A stretch of 64,000 nucleotides of DNA, taken from assembly GCA_002421905.1 (NCBI GenBank), contig DISK01000015.1, positions 1 to 64,000 on the forward strand, written 5' to 3'. Below are positions 51,433 through 60,699 of the stretch, one piece after another. Below the pieces are notes generated by a model, which worked only from the letters and a program-made list of their open reading frames with translations, had not been told where the DNA came from and did not search any database. The position numbers were made by a program, and so were the translations under genes. This DNA comes from Micavibrio sp. UBA6212 (lineage in GTDB: Bacteria; Pseudomonadota; Alphaproteobacteria; Micavibrionales; Micavibrionaceae). Positions within the stretch are counted from its first letter, which is position 1. Each line of letters begins with the position of its first letter.

Positions 51433-52014
51433 CTAGGCCGCGGCTTGTTGATCTTCGTCATCACCATGATATTGATCATGGGCAAAATTGATAAATCCTG
51501 AAACCAACTCAAACTTGTTCTCTTCTGTGAATTCTCCAGAAAAGAGATTGTGATGGATAACAGGTGCATTGTCCGACCAGACGGCGCCAGAGGCCACAAC
51601 CGATTCTTTATTGGCTTCTGGCCCTGTGACCATGATGCCAGACAGCATATCAAGACCTGCCATCAAAGCAACTGCGTCGCTGATTGCCATAACAGGCTTG
51701 TAAGCCGCCATGAATCCGCCGATGAAGCGCTTGCTGTGGGCGGTATTTTTCAGTTTGTCGTGACTGCGTACGCCACCCGGGATCACCAGAATATCATAAT
51801 CGGCAGCCAAGGCATCGCACAGATGTTTATCAACGGGATGATTCAAACCCCAGTTGCTGCCGCGCCAGCCATTTACCAAAGAGTTTTCAACGCTTACCAA
51901 TTGTGGCTTACCGCCAGCTTCCAGAACCGATCTTTGAAAAGTTGTCATTTCGATTTCGTTAAATCCGTTGGCAACGAGAATTGCCACTGTCATGCCTGCA
52001 AGCGGTTTTTGCAT
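51433..52014 (-). CDS. DJ-1/PfpI family protein lacking the usual Cys
   Basis: 193 aa, class I glutamine amidotransferase-like fold. Conserved: VAILVANGFNEIEM (with the acid that tunes the Cys in the family), DILVIPGGVRSHDKLK, and PVMAISDAVALMAG where the nucleophile elbow normally reads AICHG. Here Ser112 replaces the Cys, followed by Asp instead of His. Peptidase/glyoxalase-type catalysis is therefore unlikely. An AAGGAG site 9 nt before the ATG. It lies 35 nt upstream of prfB on the same strand. Confidence 0.85.
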   Translation of the reverse strand: MQKPLAGMTVAILVANGFNEIEMTTFQRSVLEAGGKPQLVSVENSLVNGWRGSNWGLNHPVDKHLCDALAADYDILVIPGGVRSHDKLKNTAHSKRFIGGFMAAYKPVMAISDAVALMAGLDMLSGIMVTGPEANKESVVASGAVWSDNAPVIHHNLFSGEFTEENKFELVSGFINFAHDQYHGDDEDQQAAA

Positions 52015-52484
52015 TCGTTCACACTCCTTAAGGGTTTTGTTTTGTTTGGTTGCGTTTTTTAATTTATTTTATCCTTGTCGGGCGGTCTTCCTGAAGTTAT
52101 CGACATGGCTTTCTAAAATTTACCACGGATATCCGGAACTGGAGACCGGTCTGCTCGGTGAGCGAATCATTTATGACAATGCCCCTCGAAGGTGGTGCGG
52201 AGAATGTTCCATTTCTCCTGAAATGTCAAGAAAACATTTTGTCACTCCCTGACAACCTTTTGATTAAGCTCCCGATTCTTTTAATTCTGCGGCCCTTAGA
52301 AGATTATTATAGTTTTGGGCATTCGTACAATTCGATAATTCCTCTTAAAAAAATCAAATTAAGGAAAAAGCACCTTTACAAACAACACTCTTACCTTGTA
52401 AAACCTACAGACAATTACAGAGAATCCTACTAAATTCTCGTAAATTTTCTTTTTTTCTACACTATAAGGTTAATGGAGCAGTCA
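52015..52484. other. Gene-free AT-rich interval, 470 nt
   Basis: Between the DJ-1-like gene (minus) and the OmpA lipoprotein (plus). The last 200 nt are strongly AT-rich and should include the OmpA-gene promoter. The first 250 nt are more balanced in composition but show no convincing frame. A 91-codon frame at 52158-52433 has no ribosome-binding site and unnatural composition. No tRNA, long dyad or repeat is seen; an sRNA cannot be excluded. Confidence 0.5.
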
Positions 52485-53393
52485 ATGAAAAGCATCCGCG
52501 GAATCGCCCTTATGACCCTCGTCGCAGCCACCTCGTTGGCCGTTTCGGGATGTACGGGTTTCAAAAGCCAATCTGAAGTCGAGGCTTTGAATGAAGCCCA
52601 AGCTGTTGGCAGCCCTTTCACTCAGGCCTTGGCCTCCGAATATCGGGACATCGCCAATCGTGAACAAAATGTTATGTTCGATTATCCTGATGCATTGCAT
52701 TTTGCGCGCAAAGGTCTTGCGGCATCGTCTGGTGAAATCGTTCTTCCAGAACCAGTGTCCGATTGGAACCTGAAACCAGAACATGTTGAAGAGCTTTCTG
52801 CCGCACGCGCCAAACTGGTTGGTGCTTTGGATCGTGGCGCTCGTGAAGCAAACCCTGGTGTTGCAGCCGTAGCACAAGCCCGTTTTGACTGCTGGATCGA
52901 ACAACAAGAAGAAAACTGGCAAAAAGAAGACATCAGCGGATGCAAATCCCAGTTCTTTGAAGCACTGAACACTCTGGGCGGCGACCTTGCTCCTCCTCCG
53001 GAAGATGTTATGCCTCCGGTAACTGCTATTGCTCCTCCGGTTGCTCCAATGGCACCTGAAGATGCAAAATATCTGGTCTTCTTCGATTTCGACTCTTCCA
53101 AAGTCGATAATGGCGGATCAAGTGTTCTCGACTCTGTTGCGGCAGAAATCAAGAAACAAAATATTTCTGCGATCGAAGTTACCGGTTACACCGATACATC
53201 AGGATCCAAGCAATACAACAAACGTCTATCAGCCAAACGTGCGAACTCTGTTCGTGACGGTTTGATTGCCCGTGGCGTTCCTGCTTCCCTGTTGAAAGTT
53301 GACAGCAAAGGTGAAGACAACCTGATGGTTCCAACCGACGATGAAGTTCGCGAACCAGCCAACCGTCGTACCGAAATTACCTTTGAAAAATAA
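52485..53393 (+). CDS. OmpA-family lipoprotein
   Basis: 302 aa. Lipoprotein signal (MKSIRGIALMTLVAATSLAVSGC) with lipobox VSGC. A middle helical domain (about 25-170) with two Cys and a Pro-rich linker (PPPEDVMPPVTAIAPPVAPMAP) leads to a C-terminal OmpA peptidoglycan-binding domain: YLVFFDFDSSKVDNGG, IEVTGYTDTSGSKQYNKRLSAKRANSV and EPANRRTEITF. It probably tethers the outer membrane to the cell wall. The ATG at 52485 has a GGAGC site 7 nt away; the earlier ATG at 52473 is less likely. A strong terminator follows. Confidence 0.92.
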   Translation: MKSIRGIALMTLVAATSLAVSGCTGFKSQSEVEALNEAQAVGSPFTQALASEYRDIANREQNVMFDYPDALHFARKGLAASSGEIVLPEPVSDWNLKPEHVEELSAARAKLVGALDRGAREANPGVAAVAQARFDCWIEQQEENWQKEDISGCKSQFFEALNTLGGDLAPPPEDVMPPVTAIAPPVAPMAPEDAKYLVFFDFDSSKVDNGGSSVLDSVAAEIKKQNISAIEVTGYTDTSGSKQYNKRLSAKRANSVRDGLIARGVPASLLKVDSKGEDNLMVPTDDEVREPANRRTEITFEK

Positions 53394-53412
53394 GGTTCAA
53401 CCAGATTACGAG

Positions 53413-53440
53413 AAAAGCCGATCATTTGATCGGCTTTTTT
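53413..53440 (+). terminator. Intrinsic terminator after the OmpA-family gene
   Basis: AAAAGCCGATC (53413-53423) pairs with GATCGGCTTTT (53428-53438) around ATTT, then more T residues. Confidence 0.92.
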
Positions 53441-53462
53441 TATGCTCTCATTAAAGAAACAA

Positions 53463-54431
53463 TTACAATTTTTCAGGGTCGAAACAGAAATCCTTATTGC
53501 AGAATTCGCACGTCATGCGGATTTCACCATCTTTTGTCGCGTGGGCAATGTCTTCTTCGGAGAGCAGACCCAATATATGTTCCAGCTTTTCTGGAGTACA
53601 GCGGCATCCTTTCTGTATCGGTTGGGGATCATAAACCCTGACACCTTCTTCATGAAACAAACGATAGAGAAGAGTTTCATCGTGGAGTTTCAAATCAAGC
53701 AGTTCTTCAGACTTGCAGGTTTCCAACAAAATGCGGGCACGATTCCAGTTATCCGGTACAGGTTTATAGTCTTGTGGAATCTGGTCATGTTCAGGAACAT
53801 GTTGCAACATGATTGCACCGGCACGCCATTGCCCCTTCCCGTCTTGTTTCACCGCCATTTTAATCGAGGTGCCAATTTGTTCCGATTGTGCAAAATAATG
53901 GTGAATAGAGTCCTCCAGACTCTTCCCCCTTAATTCAACAATTCCCTGATAGCGTTCCATATATTCGCCCTGATCTACCGTGAATGCCAGATAGCCGTTC
54001 GAGATCAGATCGGCAATTTGAGGGTCGGGAGTTTTTTGAAGTAACTCTTCCAGCTTCTCGAGGTCATATCCTGCCGTAGCGCGGACATCCCCACCTGATG
54101 TAACGTCAGAAATAAGTCGGGTCACCGGCCCTTCACCCTGCGCTTGCAGAATAAAGACGCCTTCATATTTCAACATGGATGATAAAAGAATAGCCAATGT
54201 CGCCGTTTCAGCCACCATCAGGGATATTTTATCCGGATAGCCATGCGGGTCGATCAGATTATTAAGAACCGGCCCCAGTCGTACAATGCGCCCGCGCAAA
54301 CTGGCACGTTCGAGATCGAAAGTCAGGACATGGCTGTCATCGGGCAGCGGAAAACTTACGACTTCCGCACTTTCACCATTTTGTCCGCTTTGTTTTGTGT
54401 TCCCTTCAGGGTTTTCCGGCCGATCTATCAT
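53463..54431 (-). CDS. hslO: Redox-regulated chaperone Hsp33
   Basis: 322 aa. Hsp33 holds unfolding proteins under oxidative stress and is activated when its zinc centre is oxidised. The N-terminal fold (ASLRGRIVRLGPVLNNLI, VAETATLAILLSSMLKYEGVFILQAQGEGPVTRLISDV, GYLAFTVDQGEYMERYQGIVEL) is followed by a C-terminal zinc site: CRC (in KGCRCTPEKL) and CEFC (in RMTCEFCNKDFCF). All four Zn cysteines are present. It lies 24 nt downstream of an ABC-2 permease gene. Confidence 0.96.
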   Translation of the reverse strand: MIDRPENPEGNTKQSGQNGESAEVVSFPLPDDSHVLTFDLERASLRGRIVRLGPVLNNLIDPHGYPDKISLMVAETATLAILLSSMLKYEGVFILQAQGEGPVTRLISDVTSGGDVRATAGYDLEKLEELLQKTPDPQIADLISNGYLAFTVDQGEYMERYQGIVELRGKSLEDSIHHYFAQSEQIGTSIKMAVKQDGKGQWRAGAIMLQHVPEHDQIPQDYKPVPDNWNRARILLETCKSEELLDLKLHDETLLYRLFHEEGVRVYDPQPIQKGCRCTPEKLEHILGLLSEEDIAHATKDGEIRMTCEFCNKDFCFDPEKL

Positions 54432-54455
54432 TCAGTACAGGCTACCTTTTTTTCC

Positions 54456-55283
54456 TTAAGATTTCGTTTTATATCCGGTTTTCAACATCCACCACGCAAC
54501 ACCCAATAACAGAATATCCAGTCCCAAGAGAACCAGAAATCCAGTTACCAGCGGTGTTTCTCCATGCCCGATAAATCCGGCGCGAAACCCGTCTATCATA
54601 TAAAAGAACGGATTGAACAGGGCTATTTTTTGCCAGACTTCCGGCAAGGAACCCAGAGCGTAGAATGTTCCGGATAAAAAGGTCAGCGGAGTGACAATAA
54701 AATTGGTGACCGTTGCCATATGGTCAAACTTGTCGGCCCATAATCCGGCAATCACCCCTATGGCAGCCAGCATCATATTTCCAAGCAGGCCGAAGGTTAT
54801 GATCTGAACAATCGAATGAACCGGAATGGTGACAAAGATGGAAATGGCGCCAAAGCCCAGAAATCCGATCACCAGACATCTGGTCATGGCCCCGACCATC
54901 ATTCCCGTCAAAACTTCCCATGCGGCCAAGGGCGGCATCAGGATATCAACTATATTCCCCTGAACCTTGGCGATAATCAAGGATGACGACGGGTTGGAAA
55001 AAGCATTCTGGATCATGGTCATCATCAGTAAGCCCGGTGCCAAAAACTGCATCCCTGACGCCCCTATGCCATCCGCCATATGTTGTTTGAACGACAGGGT
55101 GAAAACGGCAAAAAACAGAACCAGCGTCACCACCGGCGCAATCAGAGTCTGCATATAGACATTCATAAACCTGCCGACTTCCTTTTCAATCAATGTCCAT
55201 AGGCCTATGGCATTACAACGCCCGATCTTGCGGGGTGCAGGATATGCTGGATTTATACGCTCGCTCGTTACTGTGTTTTCCAT
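54456..55283 (-). CDS. ABC-2 type transporter permease
   Basis: 275 aa with about six transmembrane segments (LIAPVVTLVLFFAVFTLSF, FLAPGLLMMTMIQ, CLVIGFLGFGAISIFVTI, IITFGLLGNMMLAAIGVIAG, FIVTPLTFLSGTFYALGSL, LVLLGLDILLLGVAWWML). The FNPFFYMIDGFRAGFIG block is typical of the YadH/ABC-2 exporter family. No ATPase subunit is adjacent in this window, so its partner must be elsewhere. Substrate unknown. An AGGA site precedes the ATG; hslO follows. Confidence 0.9.
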   Translation of the reverse strand: MENTVTSERINPAYPAPRKIGRCNAIGLWTLIEKEVGRFMNVYMQTLIAPVVTLVLFFAVFTLSFKQHMADGIGASGMQFLAPGLLMMTMIQNAFSNPSSSLIIAKVQGNIVDILMPPLAAWEVLTGMMVGAMTRCLVIGFLGFGAISIFVTIPVHSIVQIITFGLLGNMMLAAIGVIAGLWADKFDHMATVTNFIVTPLTFLSGTFYALGSLPEVWQKIALFNPFFYMIDGFRAGFIGHGETPLVTGFLVLLGLDILLLGVAWWMLKTGYKTKS

Positions 55284-55349
55284 GCTGTTCCTGCTTTATA
55301 GGCGATGAGAGGGTTAGACAATCTTGTGTTTTCCTAGTAGTTTTACCTC

Positions 55350-55955
55350 ATGAAGAGAGAATTTGTGAGCAAAAAATCAAGCCCTGAGCCTAAAGAATCA
55401 GATAAAAATCCGATCAAGCTCCGTAAAAAGATTACGGCACGCTATCTTGAGAATTCCGGCGCTCATTATCTTCAACGGTTTGCTGCCTCTTCCTCACGGT
55501 TCAAACAGGTCATGACCCGCAAAATAGATCTTTCATGCCACGACCATCCCGAACAAAACCGCGAGGACTGTCTGGCCTTGCTGGATCAAATCGTCATCAA
55601 ATTTATTGATCTAGGTTATCTGAATGATCACTCTTTTGCCAAGGGGTTGTTCTATTCGCTTTCCTTACGTGGCTATTCCCGACAAAAAATTATGGCGCAC
55701 ATGAAGATGAAGGGTGTTCCTGAACAAGACATTCGCGAATGTCTTGGCGCAGAAAGCCATGAGCATGAGTTGACTATGGCTGTGCGCTATATAAAACGCA
55801 AAAAGCTTGGTGCATTCTCTCTTCGGGAGATTGAAAACGGAAATCAGAAGGCATTGGCGTCATTGGCGCGAAATGGTTTCGGATATGATGTCGCCTCTAA
55901 AGCACTGAATCTTTCAAAAGACGAGGCCATGTCCATTCTGGATAAAATGACCTAG
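55350..55955 (+). CDS. recX: RecX family regulatory protein
   Basis: 201 aa. RecX inhibits RecA filaments. Three-helix RecX repeats are visible: ARYLENSGAHYLQRFAASSSRFKQVMTRKI, IVIKFIDLGYLNDHSFAKGLFYSLSLRGYSRQKIMAHMKMKGVPEQDIRECL and the C-terminal RNGFGYDVASKALNLS. recA is not nearby. The start is either ATG 55350 or GTG 55365 (better-spaced GAGAG site). Its last 4 nt overlap the convergent histidine kinase gene. Confidence 0.9.
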   Translation: MKREFVSKKSSPEPKESDKNPIKLRKKITARYLENSGAHYLQRFAASSSRFKQVMTRKIDLSCHDHPEQNREDCLALLDQIVIKFIDLGYLNDHSFAKGLFYSLSLRGYSRQKIMAHMKMKGVPEQDIRECLGAESHEHELTMAVRYIKRKKLGAFSLREIENGNQKALASLARNGFGYDVASKALNLSKDEAMSILDKMT

Positions 55956-58495
55956 GCCTGTTCCATACGTTGCCGCGGGAAGATCAGGGTCACTGTTGTT
56001 CCAATTCCTTTTTGGGAAAGAATTTCAACACGTCCACCATGCAAGCGCATCAAGGAATGTACTAATGACAAACCAAGCCCCAACCCATAAGCCGATTTGC
56101 TGAGACGTCCGTCAATTGATCCGAATTTTGAAGTCACACGTTCGATTTCATAGTCATCAAGGCCAATCCCTGTATCGGTCACAGAAATTCTCAGCTCGCC
56201 CTGATCATCTACTTCCCCGCTAACAGATATGTGTCCACCCTCCGGTGTAAATTTAACCGAGTTGGACAAAATGTTGGTCATCATCTGGCGAATGGCAACC
56301 TCTTCCCCGATCATATACGGCAACTGGCTGAGATCCGGTTCGGGCAAGAACAATCCGGCTTCCTTGATTTTTGGCATCATCAAGTCAATCGTGCTGCTAA
56401 CCAGTTTTTTCATATCCAAACGTGTTTCACGCAATTCACGATCACCAGCATCTATTCTTGAAATATCAAGAATCTGGTTGATGATTGCAAGGAGATGTTT
56501 TCCGCTCTCGTGAATATCACGAGCATATTCCCAATAGGATTTAGGCTCGATTGGCCCGAAGACTTCATTGCGGATAATTTCCGAGAAGCCGATGATCGAG
56601 TTCAGTGGCGTTCTCAACTCATGGCTCATATTAGCCAGAAATTCCGATTTGGCACGGTTGGCAATATCTGATTCTCGTTTGGCCTCCTGCAACTGAGACT
56701 CTGCGTCCTTACGCTTGGTAATATCCTCGATTCCTGATTCATAATAAATCAGCAAGCCATGTTCATCAAACACTGGACGAATGGTTTCCTGAACCCAGAC
56801 TTTTTCCCCATTCTTTTTTGCCGCCATATATTCGAAGATATCCTGCAAGCGTTCGTTTTCAAGTTCCCTGAGAGCTTTCATCCGCTCATTCGGATTTAGG
56901 AACAATTCAATATGGGCATTGCGGATTTCCCGCATCATCGCCTCTGGATTATCATAGCCAAAAATTTTTGCCATGGCCGGATTGGCAGAAATAATCTGAC
57001 CATCTTGCGTGACCTGATAAATTCCATGAGCAGAATTTTCCCAGATAGAACGATATTTCCGTTCGGCCTCGGTCAAGGCCCATTCGGCGCGTTGGCGTTC
57101 GTCAATATCCGTGAAGCTTCCCACAACACGCATACTGCGATTCTCATCCATCCGGATCATGGATATTGCCATTTCAACCGCACGGAATTTTCCTTCTGCT
57201 GTCCGAATTGATGTCATCACACGATACCCTGTCCGCAACCCTTTAATCATCTGGGATACGGCTTTCTTTTGCTCTTCCTGATCTTTAGGATGAAGCAGAT
57301 CAAACAGGTTTTTTCCAATACTTTGTTGCGGTGGAATGGTGGTGATGCGTTGCCATGCTTCATTCAAAAACAGAATATCTCCACTCAGGCTAATCTCGAA
57401 AATCACATCTGAAATCGCATTGATAATGGCCTTGTTCTCACGTTCTGCTTTTCGCAGAACATGGTTCAGGCGTTCCCGTTCATGGACTTCGTTTCCAAGT
57501 TCGGAATTCTTTTTTTCCAACTCGGCATACATTTGCTCCAAAGACCTTGCACTGTTTTGTGACTTCCACATAAACAACAGCACGAATATTGTCAGCCCGC
57601 CCAGAAACAAAAGTATTAACCATGGAATGATTTCCAGCAGACTAACCTGAGAGTTCGGCGTAAAGGACGCATGGATCGCGTTGGTTGAATTCACCATCCT
57701 TGCTTCAAGAGAAACATTCAATTTCGATATATTGGCAAAGCTGCCGTCCTTGCTCCACTTATATAATGTCATGCCAGACTCTTTGTTCAGGACAATAAAA
57801 TGGGAGATGTTTCTTAGTTCGGTTAGCCCCGAGAACGGGCTCGTTTCACTGGCTTTGACATAGGCAAACAGAAATCCGTAATCTTTCGTATCATTCTCAT
57901 AAAAGACAGGTTGTACCCACAACATGTCTTTGGCCATAATTTCAGGAAGTTCGCTGACTTTTCTAGGCTGCATCAAATCATTATCAACCAACAGAAAAAA
58001 TCTGCTCTGCTGACGCATAATATCATTCTTATATTTTTCTATCAGTGACAAACTGTCTGTGACTGTTTTATCAAGATTACCCCTTGTACGTTGATAAAGA
58101 GGCATTAATTTTTCTTTATCCAAAGACCTGTCGATAAAATAGACCGCATGCAACGAACCATTATCAAGATTTTCTGCCAAGGGAACATAGCTTTGCATTT
58201 TTAGTGCCCGTGACTGAAGAGACTCATGCTCAAATGTTCCATTAAACAAGGAAGTCACCATGCTCAGATCATTTTCAAGATTGCGTGAATCTGAATTGAG
58301 TATTTTTTCTGCTGCGGTTTTTACCCTGTCATTTTCTTCGCTCAACATCTGGTTTACAAACATGTTGGAAACCAGAAACGCAACAATCGTCAACAAAAAC
58401 CCATTGACCAAAACCATTGAAAACGCCAAATGGCCTTTGACAAAGCTGGCAAAGGTTTTTTGGTTGTTCTGGATTTTATAAAAATTTGTGCTCAT
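55952..58495 (-). CDS. Membrane PAS-PAS sensor histidine kinase
   Basis: 847 aa. TM1 (LAFSMVLVNGFLLTIVAFLVSNMF, about 22-46), a periplasmic sensing region (about 47-285), TM2 (IIPWLILLFLGGLTIFVLLFMW, about 287-309), a coiled coil, then two PAS domains (about 350-470, AIINAISDVIFEI; about 475-600, YRSIWENSAHGIYQVTQDG). HisKA follows with the phospho-acceptor His near 626 (ANMSHELRTPLNSIIGFSEII) and HATPase_c (NILSNSVKFTPEGG, VTDTGIGL, GLGLGLSL). No receiver domain; its response regulator is not adjacent. A perfect 12-nt palindrome (58515-58526) lies just upstream of its start. Confidence 0.93.
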   Translation of the reverse strand: MSTNFYKIQNNQKTFASFVKGHLAFSMVLVNGFLLTIVAFLVSNMFVNQMLSEENDRVKTAAEKILNSDSRNLENDLSMVTSLFNGTFEHESLQSRALKMQSYVPLAENLDNGSLHAVYFIDRSLDKEKLMPLYQRTRGNLDKTVTDSLSLIEKYKNDIMRQQSRFFLLVDNDLMQPRKVSELPEIMAKDMLWVQPVFYENDTKDYGFLFAYVKASETSPFSGLTELRNISHFIVLNKESGMTLYKWSKDGSFANISKLNVSLEARMVNSTNAIHASFTPNSQVSLLEIIPWLILLFLGGLTIFVLLFMWKSQNSARSLEQMYAELEKKNSELGNEVHERERLNHVLRKAERENKAIINAISDVIFEISLSGDILFLNEAWQRITTIPPQQSIGKNLFDLLHPKDQEEQKKAVSQMIKGLRTGYRVMTSIRTAEGKFRAVEMAISMIRMDENRSMRVVGSFTDIDERQRAEWALTEAERKYRSIWENSAHGIYQVTQDGQIISANPAMAKIFGYDNPEAMMREIRNAHIELFLNPNERMKALRELENERLQDIFEYMAAKKNGEKVWVQETIRPVFDEHGLLIYYESGIEDITKRKDAESQLQEAKRESDIANRAKSEFLANMSHELRTPLNSIIGFSEIIRNEVFGPIEPKSYWEYARDIHESGKHLLAIINQILDISRIDAGDRELRETRLDMKKLVSSTIDLMMPKIKEAGLFLPEPDLSQLPYMIGEEVAIRQMMTNILSNSVKFTPEGGHISVSGEVDDQGELRISVTDTGIGLDDYEIERVTSKFGSIDGRLSKSAYGLGLGLSLVHSLMRLHGGRVEILSQKGIGTTVTLIFPRQRMEQA

Positions 58496-58514
58496 TGTTT
58501 GAAAATATGGTGAT

Positions 58515-58526
58515 GTGAATATTCAC
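58515..58526. promoter_or_regulatory. Perfect palindrome GTGAATATTCAC upstream of the histidine kinase
   Basis: A 12-nt perfect palindrome 19 nt upstream of the kinase ATG (58495, minus) and about 190 nt from the phasin promoter. Operator-like; the cognate factor is unknown. Confidence 0.4.
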
Positions 58527-58704
58527 CCCCATTCCGCCATAAAGGGCTTAAACAATCGCTAACGTTAGGAAAAAAATACATTATTCACGTCATTATATTG
58601 GTTATGGATATATCACCTTCTACTATTCACCTATTATTTTTTCCGTAATCCTGTTTTATTTGTATATTTTTCATAGCATTTGAAAAATTCTATAAATGAA
58701 AAGA

Positions 58705-58734
58705 TTGACACAGTGCCGCAAAAAGTTGGATAAA
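58705..58734 (+). promoter_or_regulatory. Phasin gene promoter
   Basis: Perfect TTGACA (58705-58710), 18-nt spacer, GATAAA (58729-58734). The leader would be about 45 nt and includes the GGAGGAA ribosome-binding site. Confidence 0.65.
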
Positions 58735-58783
58735 TGTATTGATTTAGCAGCTTTACAAATTTGTGCATCGGAGGAAGATCACT

Positions 58784-59251
58784 ATGCAGAACCCTTTTGA
58801 AAACTGGATGAAACCAGAATTTGTTTCCAACTTTACACCAGCATCTGCCATACCCGGCATGGCCAATGTAAAAGACATCATGGAATCTGGTCGCAAATCT
58901 ATCCAAGCCTATGCAGAGGCACAACAAGTGGCCATGGAAAGCATGCAAACCATTATCCAACGCCAGACCGAAATTTTGTCCCAACTTGTTCAGGACAATT
59001 CAACGATCGCACAAGAAATTATCAATGAAGGCACACCTGAAGACAAAGTCGCCCGTGGTGCCGAATTAATCCGCAGTACCTATGAAAAAACTGTTTCAGG
59101 TATTCAGGAAGTAAATGACATTTGCAGCAAATCGACAAAAGAGGCCTGTGATATCATCAATCGTCGGGTTAGTGCTTGCCTCGAAGAAGTTCAATGCACC
59201 GCCAAAGAAAATATTAAAGGTAAAAAAGCTCCTTCCAAGAAAAGTGCATAG
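58784..59251 (+). CDS. Phasin family protein
   Basis: 155 aa. Phasins coat PHA granules. Start MQNPFENWMKPEFV follows a GGAGGAAGATCACT site. The long amphipathic helix (about 50-140: SIQAYAEAQQVAMESMQTIIQRQTEILSQLVQDNS, AELIRSTYEKTVSGIQEVNDICSKSTKEACDIINRRV) is the Phasin_2 pattern. It is 15 kb from phaC/phaR, with its own strong promoter and terminator, as expected for an abundant granule protein that PhaR may repress. Confidence 0.9.
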   Translation: MQNPFENWMKPEFVSNFTPASAIPGMANVKDIMESGRKSIQAYAEAQQVAMESMQTIIQRQTEILSQLVQDNSTIAQEIINEGTPEDKVARGAELIRSTYEKTVSGIQEVNDICSKSTKEACDIINRRVSACLEEVQCTAKENIKGKKAPSKKSA

Positions 59252-59279
59252 CGCATAAATTTACTGGTTAGGACATAAG

Positions 59280-59318
59280 CCCCGGATTTTTGATGATTTC
59301 AAATTTCCGGGGTTTTTT
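59280..59318 (+). terminator. Intrinsic terminator after the phasin gene
   Basis: CCCCGGA (59280-59286) pairs with TCCGGGG (59306-59312), with additional TTT/AAA pairing inside, then six T residues. Confidence 0.85.
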
Positions 59319-59332
59319 ATTTTATACGTTTT

Positions 59333-60685
59333 TTATATGGGCAATGTTATCTCGGCTCGTAAACCACCCAATGGGCTTTTGCCAAGCTTGATATCTCCGC
59401 CATGAGCATGTATGACATCCAATGCGATCGAGAGCCCCAACCCCACCCCGCCAGTTGATACATTGCGCGAGCTGTCAATCCGGAAGAATGGTTTGAAAAC
59501 TTCTTCATACATATCTTCATCCATGCCCGGCCCGTCATCATCAACCAGAATATGAAGTCGATTATCTTTCTGCTCTATGGATACGCTGATTTTTTTTGCA
59601 AACTTTTCTGCGTTACCAATCACATTCGACAGACACCGTTCCAAAGCCAAGGGACGACCCGTTATCAAAATATCTGTCGAATATTTTTGTAAAGAGATAT
59701 CCGTTCCATGTCTCTTTACTGCGTCAACAAGTTTATCAAGCAAATCCGACAGATTAAACTCAGATGCAGGTTCTTTCCCCTCACCCCGCACAAAATCCAG
59801 ATAGCTTTCAATCATGCGTTCCATATCCGTGACATCCTGTTTTAATGCGCTGATGTCATCACCCTCTCCAAGAAATGACAGACCGAGCTTCAATCTTGTC
59901 AATGGAGTTCTGAGGTCATGGGAAATTCCTGCCAGCATTGTGGTGCGCTGTTCAACCTGACGCGTGATCCGTTCATGCATCTCGAGAAACGCGCGCCCTG
60001 CCTGACGAACCTCTCTGGCCCCCTCCGGTTTGAAAGATAATATCTCGCGACCTGTTCCCATACGCTCTGCTGCCAGAGACAGTTTTCTGATCGGCCTGAT
60101 CTGGTTGCGCATGAATACAACAGCAATCGTGAACAAAATAATGGATGATCCCCCAAGCCATAGTAGGAAGATATAGGCAGAAGACGAGAACAAGCGCCGC
60201 TCAAGTGCCAAGACCCTCAGCACCCCATCATCCAGTTGTATGCCGATATTTACCCAATCATCATCTGGCGATATAGATAGACTATAAGGACGACGAACCT
60301 GTTCATCCAGTGCCTTGGATAGAGCCCGAGCAGTAAACGGTTCCCATGTGCCTTGGGTGATAACTCCCGGTTGAAGCCGTCTTCCCGGCTCGAATGTGAC
60401 AAGCAAGTCCAGACTTTTGGCGGCGTAGTTCGATAACGCCATGAGACGGTCTTCTGATGCCCCGCTTTCAATTTCTTCCGCAATGATGGCGATCTCTCCG
60501 GCTACGCCGAAAGCCAGCCGTGATGTTATTTTCCGCCAGTGATTATCAACAAATACCGACATCACAACAATCTGCAATAGCAGAACCGGAACCACAATGA
60601 TCAGCAAAGACCTTGCAAAAAGCGTGCGGGGCAGGATTTGGTGAATCCAGTACCAGGGGTTCAATTTCTTTGTTTCAAATGCCAT
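59333..60685 (-). CDS. EnvZ-type sensor histidine kinase
   Basis: 450 aa. TM1 (SLLIIVVPVLLLQIVVMSVFV, about 26-46), a periplasmic region (about 48-168), TM2 (FLLWLGGSSIILFTIAVVFM, about 173-193), HAMP (RNQIRPIRKLSLAAERMGTG), HisKA with His near 255 (GISHDLRTPLTRLKLGL) and HATPase_c (NVIGNAEKFAKKI, VDDDGPGMDEDMYEEVFKPFFRID, GGVGLGLSIALDVI). It follows its response regulator by 14 nt. The EnvZ/OmpR-like subfamily beside ilvE is common in alphaproteobacteria. Signal unknown. Confidence 0.93.
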   Translation of the reverse strand: MAFETKKLNPWYWIHQILPRTLFARSLLIIVVPVLLLQIVVMSVFVDNHWRKITSRLAFGVAGEIAIIAEEIESGASEDRLMALSNYAAKSLDLLVTFEPGRRLQPGVITQGTWEPFTARALSKALDEQVRRPYSLSISPDDDWVNIGIQLDDGVLRVLALERRLFSSSAYIFLLWLGGSSIILFTIAVVFMRNQIRPIRKLSLAAERMGTGREILSFKPEGAREVRQAGRAFLEMHERITRQVEQRTTMLAGISHDLRTPLTRLKLGLSFLGEGDDISALKQDVTDMERMIESYLDFVRGEGKEPASEFNLSDLLDKLVDAVKRHGTDISLQKYSTDILITGRPLALERCLSNVIGNAEKFAKKISVSIEQKDNRLHILVDDDGPGMDEDMYEEVFKPFFRIDSSRNVSTGGVGLGLSIALDVIHAHGGDIKLGKSPLGGLRAEITLPI

Positions 60686-60699
60686 GACGTTGTCTTTTT

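Noticed and set aside
52158..52433. 91-codon frame before the OmpA gene
   Set aside because: No ribosome-binding site, low-complexity Lys/Leu/Ile composition typical of translated AT-rich DNA.
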